64,000 nucleotides of DNA from Phycisphaerales bacterium (GTDB lineage: Bacteria > Planctomycetota > Phycisphaerae > UBA1845 > Fen-1342): assembly GCA_022839625.1 (NCBI GenBank), contig JALHJL010000015.1, positions 27,436 to 91,435 of the forward strand, read 5' to 3'. Under the pieces are notes generated by a model that was not told the DNA's origin, searched no databases, and was given only the letters and a program-made list of their open reading frames with translations. Positions 15,788 to 23,651 of the stretch are shown here, in pieces. Both the position numbers and the translations under genes were made by a program. Each line of letters begins with the position of its first letter. The stretch's first letter is position 1.

Positions 15788-16300
15788 CAAGGACGGTTAC
15801 GCGCTATAGGATGCCTAGCTGGCCGTTGAAAAGGGGGACGCGCTTCGCGCCGGCGGGGTGGCACCGGCGTCTCGCCGGTGTTCGGCCCACGGAGACTTCC
15901 GCGGCAAACTGCTAAGGGTTCGTGACGGATTCGGCGGGGTCTTTCTTCAGCCCCGGATGGGGCGAGAGAACCTAGCCCACGGCGCGAGCCGCGGGTACCG
16001 AGGCCCGGACGACAAAGCCCCACGGGGGCGAAAGAGGACCGCCCGTGGGGCGGTGCGCTGTTTGCCGATGCATCTTCCGCCCCGTCCGGGGCTGACACGT
16101 CACGCCGCATAGAGGTCTCACGGCTCGCGCCGTGGGCTAACGTCTGCCGCCTCGGCCAAGGGCCGATGGCCGGCCGTCTGTCACCTGACGAGCCCCCGTC
16201 AGCGCACGTATTGGGACGCACCGACAAGTTCCCGCCGCAAACGTCCGATCGTAACAACGGCGAGCCAGGCGGGTCGCCGCGGCTGCCGGGCGAGTACCTC
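15788..16300. other. Intergenic repeat mosaic
   Basis: No gene is credible here. From left to right: GTTGAAAAGGGGGACGCGC (about 15826), related to 49741 and 63965; CACCGGCGTCTCGCCGGTG (about 15861); AGACTTCCGCGGCAAACTGC (about 15894); and the 167-bp element with terminal inverted repeats at 15973-16139. The last 160 bp lead to the phosphatase gene; its frame is open back to 16166, but the first good start is 16301. Confidence 0.5.
15973..16139. repeat. 167-bp element with 19-bp terminal inverted repeats (MITE-like)
   Basis: TAGCCCACGGCGCGAGCCG at 15973-15991 is matched exactly, in reverse complement, at 16121-16139. Between them lie smaller hairpins (CCCCACGGGGGCG near 16018; CGCCCGTGGGGCGG near 16042; CCCCGTCCGGGGC near 16080). 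No open frame is meaningful. Size and ends fit a non-autonomous miniature element or a long folded repeat. No target-site duplication is obvious. Confidence 0.65.
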
Positions 16301-17617
16301 ATGGCCCGACCCCACATCCAGGTTGTCCTGGCTGCGGACAGCGTCCCAGAAAGCCTGCGGACGGCCCTTCAGCGCACCAACGCCACGGCCAGCTTCTGGC
16401 CGCTCGCCGAGGCGATCCGCCGCGACCCGGCAGCCCTGGCCGATGCGCTGGTGATCGTGGTGCCGGCCGACACGGCTGCAATCTCCGAACCGCTGCGGAC
16501 CCTGTTCGACCATCTGGCGGAACAGCCGCGCGCAACCCTGGTGGTGAGCGACGGAGACCGGGTTCCCGCCGTAGAGCACCCGCCGGCGCTGCCCGTGGTC
16601 TTTGGTCGCGGCGGGGACGAGCAAGAGCTGGAGATTCGGCTGGCGACGATCCTGGCCATGCGCAGCTCGTTCGACTCGCTGCACCGCGGGCTGCTGGCCA
16701 ACCGGCGGAGCGGCCAGAGTCTTGCCCGGCAGTACATGAGCCAACTTCGGCTGGCCAGCCGGGTGCAACGCGAGTTCCTGCCGGAGGCCCTGCCGCGCTT
16801 CGGCCCGGTGTCGTTTCAGGTGGTCTTCCGCCCAGTTGACTACGTATCCGGGGACATCTACGACGTACGCCGGCTGGACGAGGAGCACGTCGGGATCGCT
16901 CTCGCGGACGCCAGCGGGCACGGTATCCCCGCGGCGCTGCTCACGGTCTACATCAAGCGGGCCCTGCGCGGCAAGGAGTTGGCAAGCGGAGCGTACCGCA
17001 TTCTGACGCCGGCGGAGGTCCTCGCCGCTCTGAACGCCGACATCCTCGAAGCCGACCTCAGCGAGTGTCCCTTCGTCGCCGCGGTCTACGCGGTGCTGAA
17101 CATACGTACGTTCGAGCTGTCGCTGGCCCGGGGCGGGGCGCCGTATCCGCTGTACCGCTCCGCGGAGGGGCATGTGCGTCTGATCGAGACGCTCGGGGGA
17201 GTGGTCGGCGTCGACCCGGCCACGCATTTCGAGATCGAGACCGTGGAGTTGCGGCCCGGCGACACCCTGCTGCTTTATTCAGACGGCCTCGAACGCATCG
17301 TCCTGCCCGCGTCGGCTGCCGGCAGGATGCCCGCGTCTCTGCGGCGCGCTGCCGGAGAAGTGAGCGGTTGGGCCACCACGGACGGCGAGGCCGGCGTGGC
17401 CGGCGAATTGGAGGTCGATTCGGGCGGCATGGCGTTGGCCACACTGCCGGACGCAGCCACGGCTCCGATCCTCCAGTCCGAGTGGTGCCGGACCCTGGAA
17501 AGCCAGGGACCCGCCGCCGCCCTGGACCAGCTCTCTTGCCGCCAGCGGGCCCTGCGCCGGATGGGTTACCCGCTCGACGACCTCACCGCCCTGGCGGTGC
17601 AGATCGACCCGGACTGA
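16301..17617 (+). CDS. SpoIIE/RsbU-type PP2C serine phosphatase with receiver-like N-terminus
   Basis: 438 aa from ATG 16301. Residues 1-125 look like a degenerate receiver or flavodoxin-like domain (IQVVLAADSVPESLRTAL, ALVIVVPAD). A short coiled linker follows (about 130-165). Residues about 165-438 are the PPM/SpoIIE phosphatase: LASRVQREFLPEALP, the metal-binding FRPVDYVSGDIYDV, LADASGHGIPAALL, LARGGAPYPLYR, PGDTLLLYSDGLER and a final DDLTALAVQ. Such enzymes dephosphorylate anti-sigma-factor antagonists in partner-switching signalling. No anti-sigma partner is adjacent. A 70-residue Gly/Ala-rich insert splits the last two phosphatase motifs. Confidence 0.85.
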   Translation: MARPHIQVVLAADSVPESLRTALQRTNATASFWPLAEAIRRDPAALADALVIVVPADTAAISEPLRTLFDHLAEQPRATLVVSDGDRVPAVEHPPALPVVFGRGGDEQELEIRLATILAMRSSFDSLHRGLLANRRSGQSLARQYMSQLRLASRVQREFLPEALPRFGPVSFQVVFRPVDYVSGDIYDVRRLDEEHVGIALADASGHGIPAALLTVYIKRALRGKELASGAYRILTPAEVLAALNADILEADLSECPFVAAVYAVLNIRTFELSLARGGAPYPLYRSAEGHVRLIETLGGVVGVDPATHFEIETVELRPGDTLLLYSDGLERIVLPASAAGRMPASLRRAAGEVSGWATTDGEAGVAGELEVDSGGMALATLPDAATAPILQSEWCRTLESQGPAAALDQLSCRQRALRRMGYPLDDLTALAVQIDPD

Positions 17618-17707
17618 AGCGGCACCTTCGTCTGCGCGAGCCCCGCGCTTGTGAGATGTGGTCGGCCGCGCTGGCGAGTGCCGGCGGCCCATGGTACGCT
17701 CGGGGGC

Positions 17708-19222
17708 ATGAGAGAAAAGGACGCTTTCTGGTCTGCGCCGGTGCTGCTGCTCGCCGGCCTTGTGTGCGCTGCTGGGGCGATGGGGCGGGCTGACGCTCGT
17801 GAGCCGATCGAGCTGATCCCGGCCGGCAGTATGCTCTGTTGGCAGGGTCGCCCGGCGCCCGACACCGGCCCGGGCACGAGTCAGCCGACGACGCTCCAGA
17901 CTTTCCTGGAGATCGGGGCGCGCCTCGCCGCCGGACCGCTGGACAGCGGCACGCGCTTGAACGTGCGGATGGCGGAGATGCTGGGCCTGATGATCCGTTA
18001 TCCTCACGCGGTGGCGCTGATCGACGCCCGGGCGATGCCCACGGCGACCGATCCGACGGCCCGGCGGGTAGACCGGCTGCGCTTCGCGATGGTGGTCCAG
18101 GTGGGCGACCAGGCCGAGCCGTTTCTTCGCATCATTCAGAAGGCGGTGAACGAGCAGACGGACAGCGGGGCGGCCACGCTGGTGAGCGGAAAGGCCGGCC
18201 GCTGGTCCTATCAGGAGCTGCGCGACCAGCGGCTGCCCGAGTGGGCCGTGATCGCGTGGGGACAGATCGAGGGTTACTTCGTTCTGACCGTCGGCTCGAA
18301 GGTCTGGGCTGACGTGGCCGCCGTCGCCGCCGGCGACGAACCATCGCTGGCCGCCGACCCGTGGTACGCGGTGGCCCGAGCAACGCGCCGGCGCTCGGCC
18401 TTCGTGGAGATCTTCGTCGCCGCTCGCGAGATCCAGGAGCGGCTGGATCCGTTCGTGGACGGCCGGGCGAGCGGGTTCTTTCGGGCCTGGGAGGCGGGGG
18501 ACATGCGCCAGGCGCACTGGGCCCTCGGCCATGAGGGCCGGGCGCTCTACTGCGTGGCCCACTTCCGTATGGGCGATTCCGGCGCGCCTGGGGAGGAGAC
18601 GACGGTACCGCAGGTCTTCGCTGACCCCGACGTGTGCGACCCGCAGGTTCTGGCTACGATCCCGCCCGGCGCACGCTACGCGGTCTTCAATGTCCCGGTT
18701 GGCCAGTTTCTCACGCGCTTCTTCCGGGGCCTGGTGGCCTGTCAGGGGGCCGAGGCGCGGGCCAACGTGGAGCGCATCTGGTCCGAGACCCAGGTCCAAC
18801 ACGGCTTTGACGCCGAGCAGGGGCTGTTGGCGCACCTGGGCCAGCGAATCGTGCTGCACAACGACCCGCCGCATCCCCTCGGTCTGCCGCTGGCCGTGAC
18901 GACGCTGATCGAGATTCGCGATGAGCCGGATACCGTCCGCCGGACGCTGGAGACCATGTGCGTCGCATGGCGGGCCGCGCTCGATGAGGTGGTGAGTCGC
19001 GGAGGCGCCCCGCCGCCGTTTACGCTGCACCGCGACGACGACGGCATGTGGTACCTGCGTTACGGCCCGGCCGGTCCGGATTGGCTGGGGCTGGCCGGTC
19101 CGGCCTGGATCGTCACAGACCGATTCATCATTCTGAGCTGGTCGCCCCTGGCGTTGCGCGAGTACCTTCAGAAGGTGCCGGCGGAAGTCACTCGGCGGTC
19201 CCCGAGGTCGGAGCGTCGCTGA
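17708..19222 (+). CDS. Exported protein of unknown function
   Basis: 504 aa from ATG 17708. A signal peptide is clear (APVLLLAGLVCAAGAMGRADA). The rest is a soluble alternation of helices and strands with no motif I can name; segments such as ELIPAGSMLCWQGRPAP, GRWSYQELRDQRLPEWAVIAW and WIVTDRFIILSWSP recall the planctomycete exported proteins that test a 'score per item' in DUF3352-like folds, but this is weak. It follows the phosphatase after 90 bp and overlaps the convergent DedA gene by 35 bp at the 3' ends. Confidence 0.75.
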   Translation: MREKDAFWSAPVLLLAGLVCAAGAMGRADAREPIELIPAGSMLCWQGRPAPDTGPGTSQPTTLQTFLEIGARLAAGPLDSGTRLNVRMAEMLGLMIRYPHAVALIDARAMPTATDPTARRVDRLRFAMVVQVGDQAEPFLRIIQKAVNEQTDSGAATLVSGKAGRWSYQELRDQRLPEWAVIAWGQIEGYFVLTVGSKVWADVAAVAAGDEPSLAADPWYAVARATRRRSAFVEIFVAAREIQERLDPFVDGRASGFFRAWEAGDMRQAHWALGHEGRALYCVAHFRMGDSGAPGEETTVPQVFADPDVCDPQVLATIPPGARYAVFNVPVGQFLTRFFRGLVACQGAEARANVERIWSETQVQHGFDAEQGLLAHLGQRIVLHNDPPHPLGLPLAVTTLIEIRDEPDTVRRTLETMCVAWRAALDEVVSRGGAPPPFTLHRDDDGMWYLRYGPAGPDWLGLAGPAWIVTDRFIILSWSPLALREYLQKVPAEVTRRSPRSERR

Positions 19223-19889
19223 GCCGAGCGGCGCTCCGGCGCGCTCTTCGCCGCCGGCGGGCGCGCACGGTGAAGACGACGACCAGGATGACCGTGATTG
19301 CGAGCACCCAGATCAGCGCTTCCGCGCGGCCGACGTACTTCTGGAGCGTGGGGATCATGCCGGCGAACCAGTAGCCCAGGCACACGAACAGCGGGATCGA
19401 CAGCAGCGCGCCCGCGAAGTCCGCCAGGAAGAACCGCCAGTACGGGAAGCGCGTGGCCCCCGCGGTCAGACACATGACCGCGCGGACGCCGACCAGGAAG
19501 CGCCCGAAGAAACAAAACCATGTCCCGTGCACGCGGAATCGCCGGGCCACGCGCGTGAAGCGGGTCGGCGTGATCATCCAGCGCACGGACCGGTGGTTGA
19601 CCACGTCCGGCCCCCAGCGGCGACCGAGCGAATACAGCACGAGGTCGCCGCTCATGACCCCAATGAGCGCAACGGCGAGGGTGCCGTGCCACGAGGCGAT
19701 CTCGGGATGGGTGCGCAGCAGCACGCCCGCCACGATGAGCGGAATGTCCTCGGGAATCGGAACGCCGAGGCTGGCGACGACCAGGATCAGAAGCAGGGCC
19801 GGGTAATAGGCCTGCTGCATCCAGTCTTCCACCCGCGCGAATTCGCCGGCCGCAATTGTCAGCGTTCCTAGTACAAGCCAGAGACGCAT
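19188..19889 (-). CDS. DedA-family membrane protein
   Basis: 233-aa polytopic protein of the DedA/SNARE-associated (PF09335) family, implicated in polyprenyl-phosphate and phospholipid recycling across the membrane. Family landmarks are SLGVPIPEDIPLIVAGVLL, GDLVLYSLGRRWG, FFGRFLVGVRAVMCLTAGA and FLADFAGALLSIPLFVCLGY. About five membrane segments are predicted by eye. The C-terminus is very basic (RARRRRRARRSAARL). Its last 35 bp overlap the convergent exported-protein gene, so the two transcripts are antisense to each other there. Confidence 0.88.
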   Translation of the reverse strand: MRLWLVLGTLTIAAGEFARVEDWMQQAYYPALLLILVVASLGVPIPEDIPLIVAGVLLRTHPEIASWHGTLAVALIGVMSGDLVLYSLGRRWGPDVVNHRSVRWMITPTRFTRVARRFRVHGTWFCFFGRFLVGVRAVMCLTAGATRFPYWRFFLADFAGALLSIPLFVCLGYWFAGMIPTLQKYVGRAEALIWVLAITVILVVVFTVRARRRRRARRSAARLSDAPTSGTAE

Positions 19890-19975
19890 TGGAGCGCAGC
19901 CTTCGTTGGTGTCATTACCGGGGCCGGTACTTCAGGCCGTTCAAGACGGCCGTGCCGCCCCGGCGGCGACCTGTG

Positions 19976-20022
19976 CGGCCGGGCACGGTCCCGGTTCGAT
20001 ATAGTCCGGCCGGTCTTTTTTT
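19976..20022 (+). terminator. Intrinsic terminator-like hairpin with T7
   Basis: CGGCCGG (19976-19982) pairs with CCGGCCG (20006-20012), and after GTC comes a run of seven T (20016-20022). Two further perfect small hairpins precede it: GGCCGT/ACGGCC (19936-19952) and GCCGC/GCGGC (19955-19968). No plus-strand gene ends here, so a short structured transcript from the DedA upstream region is possible. Confidence 0.45.
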
Positions 20023-20075
20023 GCGTTTGCCGAAAAACCTCTTGCCAGCCGAACCGGGCAGGATACAATCTGGGC

Positions 20076-20143
20076 GCTCGAGTGGCGAGCGGCACGTACA
20101 GGTTTCCCCCCCGGCCTGTCGGCCCCCCACTCGGGCATTTTTG
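20076..20143 (+). ncRNA. Candidate small RNA with its own promoter and terminator
   Basis: A promoter is visible as TTGCCA (20042-20047), 16-bp spacer and TACAAT (20064-20069). Transcription from about 20076 would give a 65-70 nt RNA in which GCTCGAGTGG (20076-20085) pairs with CCACTCGGGC (20127-20136), one G-U pair, and ACAGG (20098-20102) pairs with CCTGT (20115-20119) inside. Five T follow (20138-20142). No ribosome site or frame is present. It could also be an attenuated leader of the degenerate transposase that begins at 20240. Confidence 0.4.
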
Positions 20144-20179
20144 TTGCGCGCGTGGCGGAGGGGCAGGAAATTAGGCGGC

Positions 20180-20196
20180 AATTAGGGACAGTCGCC
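20180..20196 (+). repeat. REP-like motif, left of the transposase remnant
   Basis: AATTAGGGACAGTCGCC matches, in inverted orientation, the motifs at 20602-20620 and 20625-20645 on the other side of the transposase remnant. The same family occurs at 21387-21400 and 21759-21777. Confidence 0.6.
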
Positions 20197-20239
20197 TGTT
20201 TTCCTTGCCCGTGCGGCCCCGTCCACGTACCTTGCCGCC

Positions 20240-20600
20240 ATGCCGCGCATCGCCGGCATCGTCGCGCCCGGTCTCGCCCACCACGTCACGCAGCGCGGCA
20301 ACAATCACCAGGACGTCCTCTTCGTGGACGGCGATCGCCGCACCTACCTCGCCCTGCTCAAGGACCGCTGCGACGCCGGCCTGCGCGTCCTCGGCTACTG
20401 CCTGATGACGAGCCACGTACACCTGATCGTCGTGCCGCCGGACGAGGAGTCGCTCGCGGACGAGGAGACCGCCGCCCCTCGCGGTCACCTGTGCGCCGGC
20501 CGGCCGCTGGCGACGGACAGCTTCCTGGCCAAACAGGAAACGCGGCTCGGCCGCCGCCTGCGTCCCCGCCCCGTCGGCCGCCCGCGCCAAGGCGAGAAAT
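20240..20600 (+). pseudogene. Internally deleted REP-associated tyrosine transposase (RAYT, Y1/HUH)
   Basis: The first 74 residues are the N-terminus of a RAYT: MPRIAGIVAPGLAHHVTQRG, then a metal-binding HUH motif in MTSHVHLIVVP. The last part (RPLATDSFLAK, LGRRLRPRPVGRPR) is the usual C-terminus. Between them only about 12 residues remain, where the family has 100 or more, including the helix with the catalytic Tyr before the conserved ERNPVRA segment. The frame is intact but the enzyme cannot be active. The frame runs on to 20746 through the flanking repeat. The flanking REP-like motifs are the kind of site such enzymes act on. Confidence 0.8.
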
Positions 20601-20601
20601 G

Positions 20602-20645
20602 GGTGGCTGTCCCTAATTTCGCTGTTGGCTGTCCCCAATTTCGCT
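20602..20645. repeat. Pair of REP-like motifs, right of the transposase remnant
   Basis: GGTGGCTGTCCCTAATTTC (20602-20620) is followed directly by a second version, TTGGCTGTCCCCAATTTCGCT without one base (20625-20645). They are inverted relative to the motif at 20180-20196 and to those at 21387 and 21759, so the transposase remnant is bracketed by inverted copies. Confidence 0.65.
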
Positions 20646-20646
20646 C

Positions 20647-20696
20647 AGGTAACCTCTGCGGCCTGAAGGTGGGCACGGGCTATCCCGCGCGACTAC
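20647..20696. repeat. Imperfect direct repeat, copy 1
   Basis: About 50 bp starting AGGTAACCTCTGCGGCC and containing GAAGGTGGGCAC recur at 21333-21383 (AGGTAACCGCTGCGGCAC, GAAGGTGGGCAC). The two copies bracket the broken minus-strand gene at 20706-21293, as if it arrived or was rearranged between them. Confidence 0.6.
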
Positions 20697-20705
20697 ACAA
20701 CTGCC

Positions 20706-21293
20706 TCACTCGTCTTCAAGCCTACGATCCGCTTCCAGCTGCTTGAGATAGCATTCGAGCTTCTCAGCGACCTTGTGGAACACCATTGGCAGGTACGGCA
20801 AGAGGTCTCCAAAACCTGGCTTGGTCCCGGGTGGGCCGCCATGGTAATACCGCATGTGCTTTAGAATAGCCGACCGCTCGTCATCGGATATCTGGTCCAG
20901 CGGATCGCGCTCGTGGTAATCATGGAAGCTCGACAAGTGGATGAACGCACAGCCGAAACGGTAGACTGACTCGGTCCACCCGTGTAGCCGCTAAGCCAGG
21001 TTGACCATATCCCGGTCGGTTACCGACTTTCGGCTTCCCACCAACGTCCACATGCGTCCCTCGGTGGATGCTTGCATTAGCTCTTCACGGCGCTTCTTGT
21101 CGTCGGTGGACAACAGGTAGATCACTCGAACGAGTGAGTCCAATTCTTGCCGTAAAATGCCAACCGCTTGTGCAGGCAAGTCCTGCGACTGAAGAAGCCA
21201 AATCGCTCTAGAGTTCTCTGCCGAGCGGGTTCTTACCTGCCGACAAAACACTTCTCGTGCCGTCAACTGGGCCTCCGATCCCCCGCTAACCAT
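20706..21293 (-). pseudogene. Unknown gene interrupted by one in-frame TAG
   Basis: Reading leftward from ATG 21293 gives MVSGGSEAQLTAREVF and a helical region (AVGILRQELDSLVRVIYLL) up to MVNLA, then TAG at 20993-20991. The same frame continues without another stop: RLHGWTESVYRFGCAFIHL, SSFHDYHERDPLDQISDDE and a helical end (LPMVFHKVAEKLECYLKQLE). The two halves together would make a normal-looking protein of about 195 aa. The change could be CAG or AAG to TAG. Base composition is visibly lower in G+C than the neighbours, which suggests foreign origin. I do not recognise the family; a two-part gene with a TTG restart at 20936 is less likely. Confidence 0.6.
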
Positions 21294-21909
21294 GGCATCG
21301 TAGCCCCCCGGTCGCCTCCGCAGCAAGCGTATAGGTAACCGCTGCGGCACTGAAGGTGGGCACAGCCCACCCTACGCGACTGCGATAATTAGGGACAGCC
21401 ATCATCACAGTCTCTTTTTGACGCCAAGAGTGCGCTCGATCTAGCGCTGGCCCACATCCGCATGTGGAACAGCGTTCGCGGATTGTCGCGACGCTGCGTC
21501 TATTCGGTCAAGAGCCAGCGCTCAACGGTTGGCAGCGCAGACGCCCCGCCGTCTCGGAGGCGAGAAGCTCACAGTGTGCTTGCCGCGTTGCGACGATTCC
21601 CTGTTCGCCGTCCTATCGCGGATCGGTCTTCGTTGCGCGAGCAAATCCGACACCACGGGCGCCGCGTCAGCCCGGACAACGAACCAGCGTCGCTTGTAGC
21701 TGAGGATCTCCTCCGACAGTCCGTAGCCTTCCAGCTCCGCGCGGGGGCGTCGAAATGAGAAATAGGGGACAGCCACCTACTTCCTGGAGAACCGACCCGC
21801 TCGCTCGGTAATGCGCTTGCTTGCGCTGCGCGTTCTGACGCGAGCCCGCCGTCGTCCTCTTCGCGTTCTTTGCGTGCTTGGCGTCTTGGCGGTTTGCTCA
21901 TGGGCTCCA

Positions 21910-21990
21910 CGGCAGGTCTTCGAAGATTCGACCTGCCCTACCCGTTCGACGGCAGGTCTTCGAAGACTCGACCCGCGTTACCCCCGGCTC
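21910..21990. repeat. 40-bp tandem repeat with internal palindrome
   Basis: CGGCAGGTCTTCGAAGA begins at 21910 and again at 21950. The first unit continues TTCGACCTGC, so GCAGGTC and GACCTGC form a hairpin across TTCGAA. The second unit has diverged on the right. Confidence 0.6.
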
Positions 21991-22050
21991 AGCGTGCCCT
22001 ACATGAACGGGTCCGCCGCTGCTAGATCGCCGTACGCGATCTTGCGGCGC

Positions 22051-22136
22051 GGGAGGGCGAGGCTCCCGCCGAGCCGCGGCTCGCCAGGAGGCTCGCCCTC
22101 CCGACGCGCGCCGCCGAATCGCGCCCGGTGATTTAG
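22051..22136. repeat. Inverted copy of the 52-bp palindromic repeat and flank
   Basis: 22051-22102 is the exact reverse complement, over all 52 bp, of 6613-6664. The flank continues in the same way: GCCGCCGAATCGCGCCCGGTG and ATTTAG (to 22136) match the reverse complement of 6581-6612 with only small differences. The flank phrase CGAATCGCGCACGGTGAT appears once more near 22334. Confidence 0.85.
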
Positions 22137-22169
22137 ATCGCCGCGTGCGATCTTGCGGCGCTCGGGTGC

Positions 22170-22341
22170 CATGGGCAAGCACAGCGTGCCCGTGTTTCGA
22201 CATGCACGGGCAACCTTCAGTTGCCCATGGCACCCGCGAGTGCGGCCGAATCTCGCATGGGCAAGCACAGCTTGCCCGTGTTTCGACGTGCACGGGCAAC
22301 CTTCGGTTGCCCATGGCACCCGCGAGTGTAGCCGAATCGCG
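22170..22341. repeat. 86-bp tandem duplication with hairpin-forming ends
   Basis: Two units, 22170-22255 and 22256-22341, differ at only a few bases. Each opens CATGGGCAAGCACAGC, has CCCGTGTTTCGAC in the middle and closes CAACCTTC, GGTTGCCCATGGCACC. The start and end of each unit pair (CATGGGCAA with TTGCCCATG), making a long hairpin per unit. It ends 23 bp before the DUF362 gene. Confidence 0.75.
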
Positions 22342-22364
22342 CACGGTGATCTAGAATTTCGCAT

Positions 22365-23651
22365 ATGAAATCCAAGGTCGCCATCCTCCGCACGAGCCCG
22401 CGCACCGTCCTGCGCGACTATCACGAGCTCCTGAACCTCGCCGGCTACCAGGACGTCGTCGCCAGGGACGCCGACACGGCGCTCAAGATCAACATCTCCT
22501 GGCACTTCTTCTTCCCCGGCAGCTCGACCGTGCCCTGGCAGCTCGAGGGCGTCATCCGGGCCATGAAGGCCGACGGCTATGACCCGCACCTGATCCACGG
22601 CTGCCACAACCGCACCGTCGTCATCGACGCCCACCTCGGCGAACGCGAGAACAAGCAGCTCCACGTCGTCGAGAACCACGGCCTGCGCAACATCCACCTC
22701 TACGAAGGCGAGGAGTGGATCAACATCCGCGACGCGGTCGGCGACCTCACCCGGCAGTTCCTCTGCCTCAACGAGGTGTACCCCCAGGGCTTCATGATCC
22801 CCCGCCGCTTCATCGGCGAGAACATCATCCACCTGCCCACGGTCAAGACCCACGTCTTCACAACGACCACCGGCGCGATGAAGAACGCCTTCGGCGGCCT
22901 GCTCAACGAGCGGCGGCACTGGACCCACCCCGTCATCCACGAGACCCTCGTCGACCTGCTGATGATCCAGAAGAAGATCCACCGCGGCGTCTTCGCGGTG
23001 ATGGACGGCACGTTCGCCGGCGACGGCCCCGGCCCGCGCTGCATGGTCCCGCACGTCAAGAACGTCATCCTCGCCAGCGCCGACCAGACGGCCATCGACG
23101 CCGTCGCGGCCAGGCTCATGGGCTTCGACCCCTTGTCGATCAAGTTCATCCGGCTTGCGCACGAGCTCGGCCTCGGCTGCGGCGACCCGCGCGAGATCGA
23201 GATCGTCGGCGACCAGGCCGCCGCGCAGGAGAACTGGCACTTCGCCGGCCCGTTTCAGAAGATGACGTTTGCCAGCCGGATGCAGCACCTGATTTATTGG
23301 GGCCCCCTCAAGAAGCCCATCGAGTGGTCGCTAAAGACGTGGCTCGCGCCGTGGGCGTACATCGCCAGCGTGCTCTACCACGACAGCTTCTGGTATCCGC
23401 TGCGCGCCAAGCGTGCGATGCGGCTCGCGCTGGAGAGCGACTGGGGGCGGCTCTTCCAGGCCTGGGAGAGCCTTACGCCGGACGACCTCGGCTACCCCGC
23501 CGTCGGCGACCGGCCCGCCGAGCTCAACAAAGCCGGCTGGGCGGCCTTCGGACAATCGCTCAGGATTCTGGGTACGTGCGTGAAAGAGGCGCCTGAGTTC
23601 TCGGCTCGCCGGCGCAAGGCCGCTCCGCCGCTCTCGCCTGCCGGCCATTGA
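22365..23651 (+). CDS. DUF362-domain protein
   Basis: 428 aa. The DUF362 core spans most of the protein: LKINISWHFFFPGSSTVPW, GVIRAMKADGYD, IGENIIHLPTVKTHVFTTTT, GAMKNAFGGLL, FAVMDGTFAGDGPGPRC, LASADQTAIDAVAARLMGFD. DUF362 proteins often carry 4Fe-4S domains; none is present here, as there is no C-x2-C-x2-C-x3-C set. The C-terminus (about 300-428) has hydrophobic stretches and a basic Arg/Lys-rich end. Function is unknown. ATG 22365 is preceded by repeats rather than a clear promoter. Confidence 0.85.
   Translation: MKSKVAILRTSPRTVLRDYHELLNLAGYQDVVARDADTALKINISWHFFFPGSSTVPWQLEGVIRAMKADGYDPHLIHGCHNRTVVIDAHLGERENKQLHVVENHGLRNIHLYEGEEWINIRDAVGDLTRQFLCLNEVYPQGFMIPRRFIGENIIHLPTVKTHVFTTTTGAMKNAFGGLLNERRHWTHPVIHETLVDLLMIQKKIHRGVFAVMDGTFAGDGPGPRCMVPHVKNVILASADQTAIDAVAARLMGFDPLSIKFIRLAHELGLGCGDPREIEIVGDQAAAQENWHFAGPFQKMTFASRMQHLIYWGPLKKPIEWSLKTWLAPWAYIASVLYHDSFWYPLRAKRAMRLALESDWGRLFQAWESLTPDDLGYPAVGDRPAELNKAGWAAFGQSLRILGTCVKEAPEFSARRRKAAPPLSPAGH

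Larger units (their letters stand above)
21294..22364. other. Degenerate repeat-rich intergenic region
   Basis: About 1.07 kb with no convincing gene. It holds direct repeat copy 2 (21333-21383), REP-like motifs (21387-21400; GAAATAGGGGACAGCCACC at 21759-21777), the phrase CGCGTTCTTTGCGTGCTTGG with CGTCTTGGCGG (about 21860-21893), a 40-bp tandem repeat, the 52-bp palindrome and an 86-bp tandem duplication described separately. Open frames at 21462-21910 on both strands are unlike known proteins and run into repeats. They may include debris of an older gene. Confidence 0.5.

Noticed and set aside
21462..21910. Small genes on either strand in the repeat-rich region
   Set aside because: The translations are Arg/Ser-rich, lack domains and run through dispersed repeat phrases.
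22170..22341. CRISPR-like repeat pair
   Set aside because: Two 86-bp near-identical units abut each other with no spacer.
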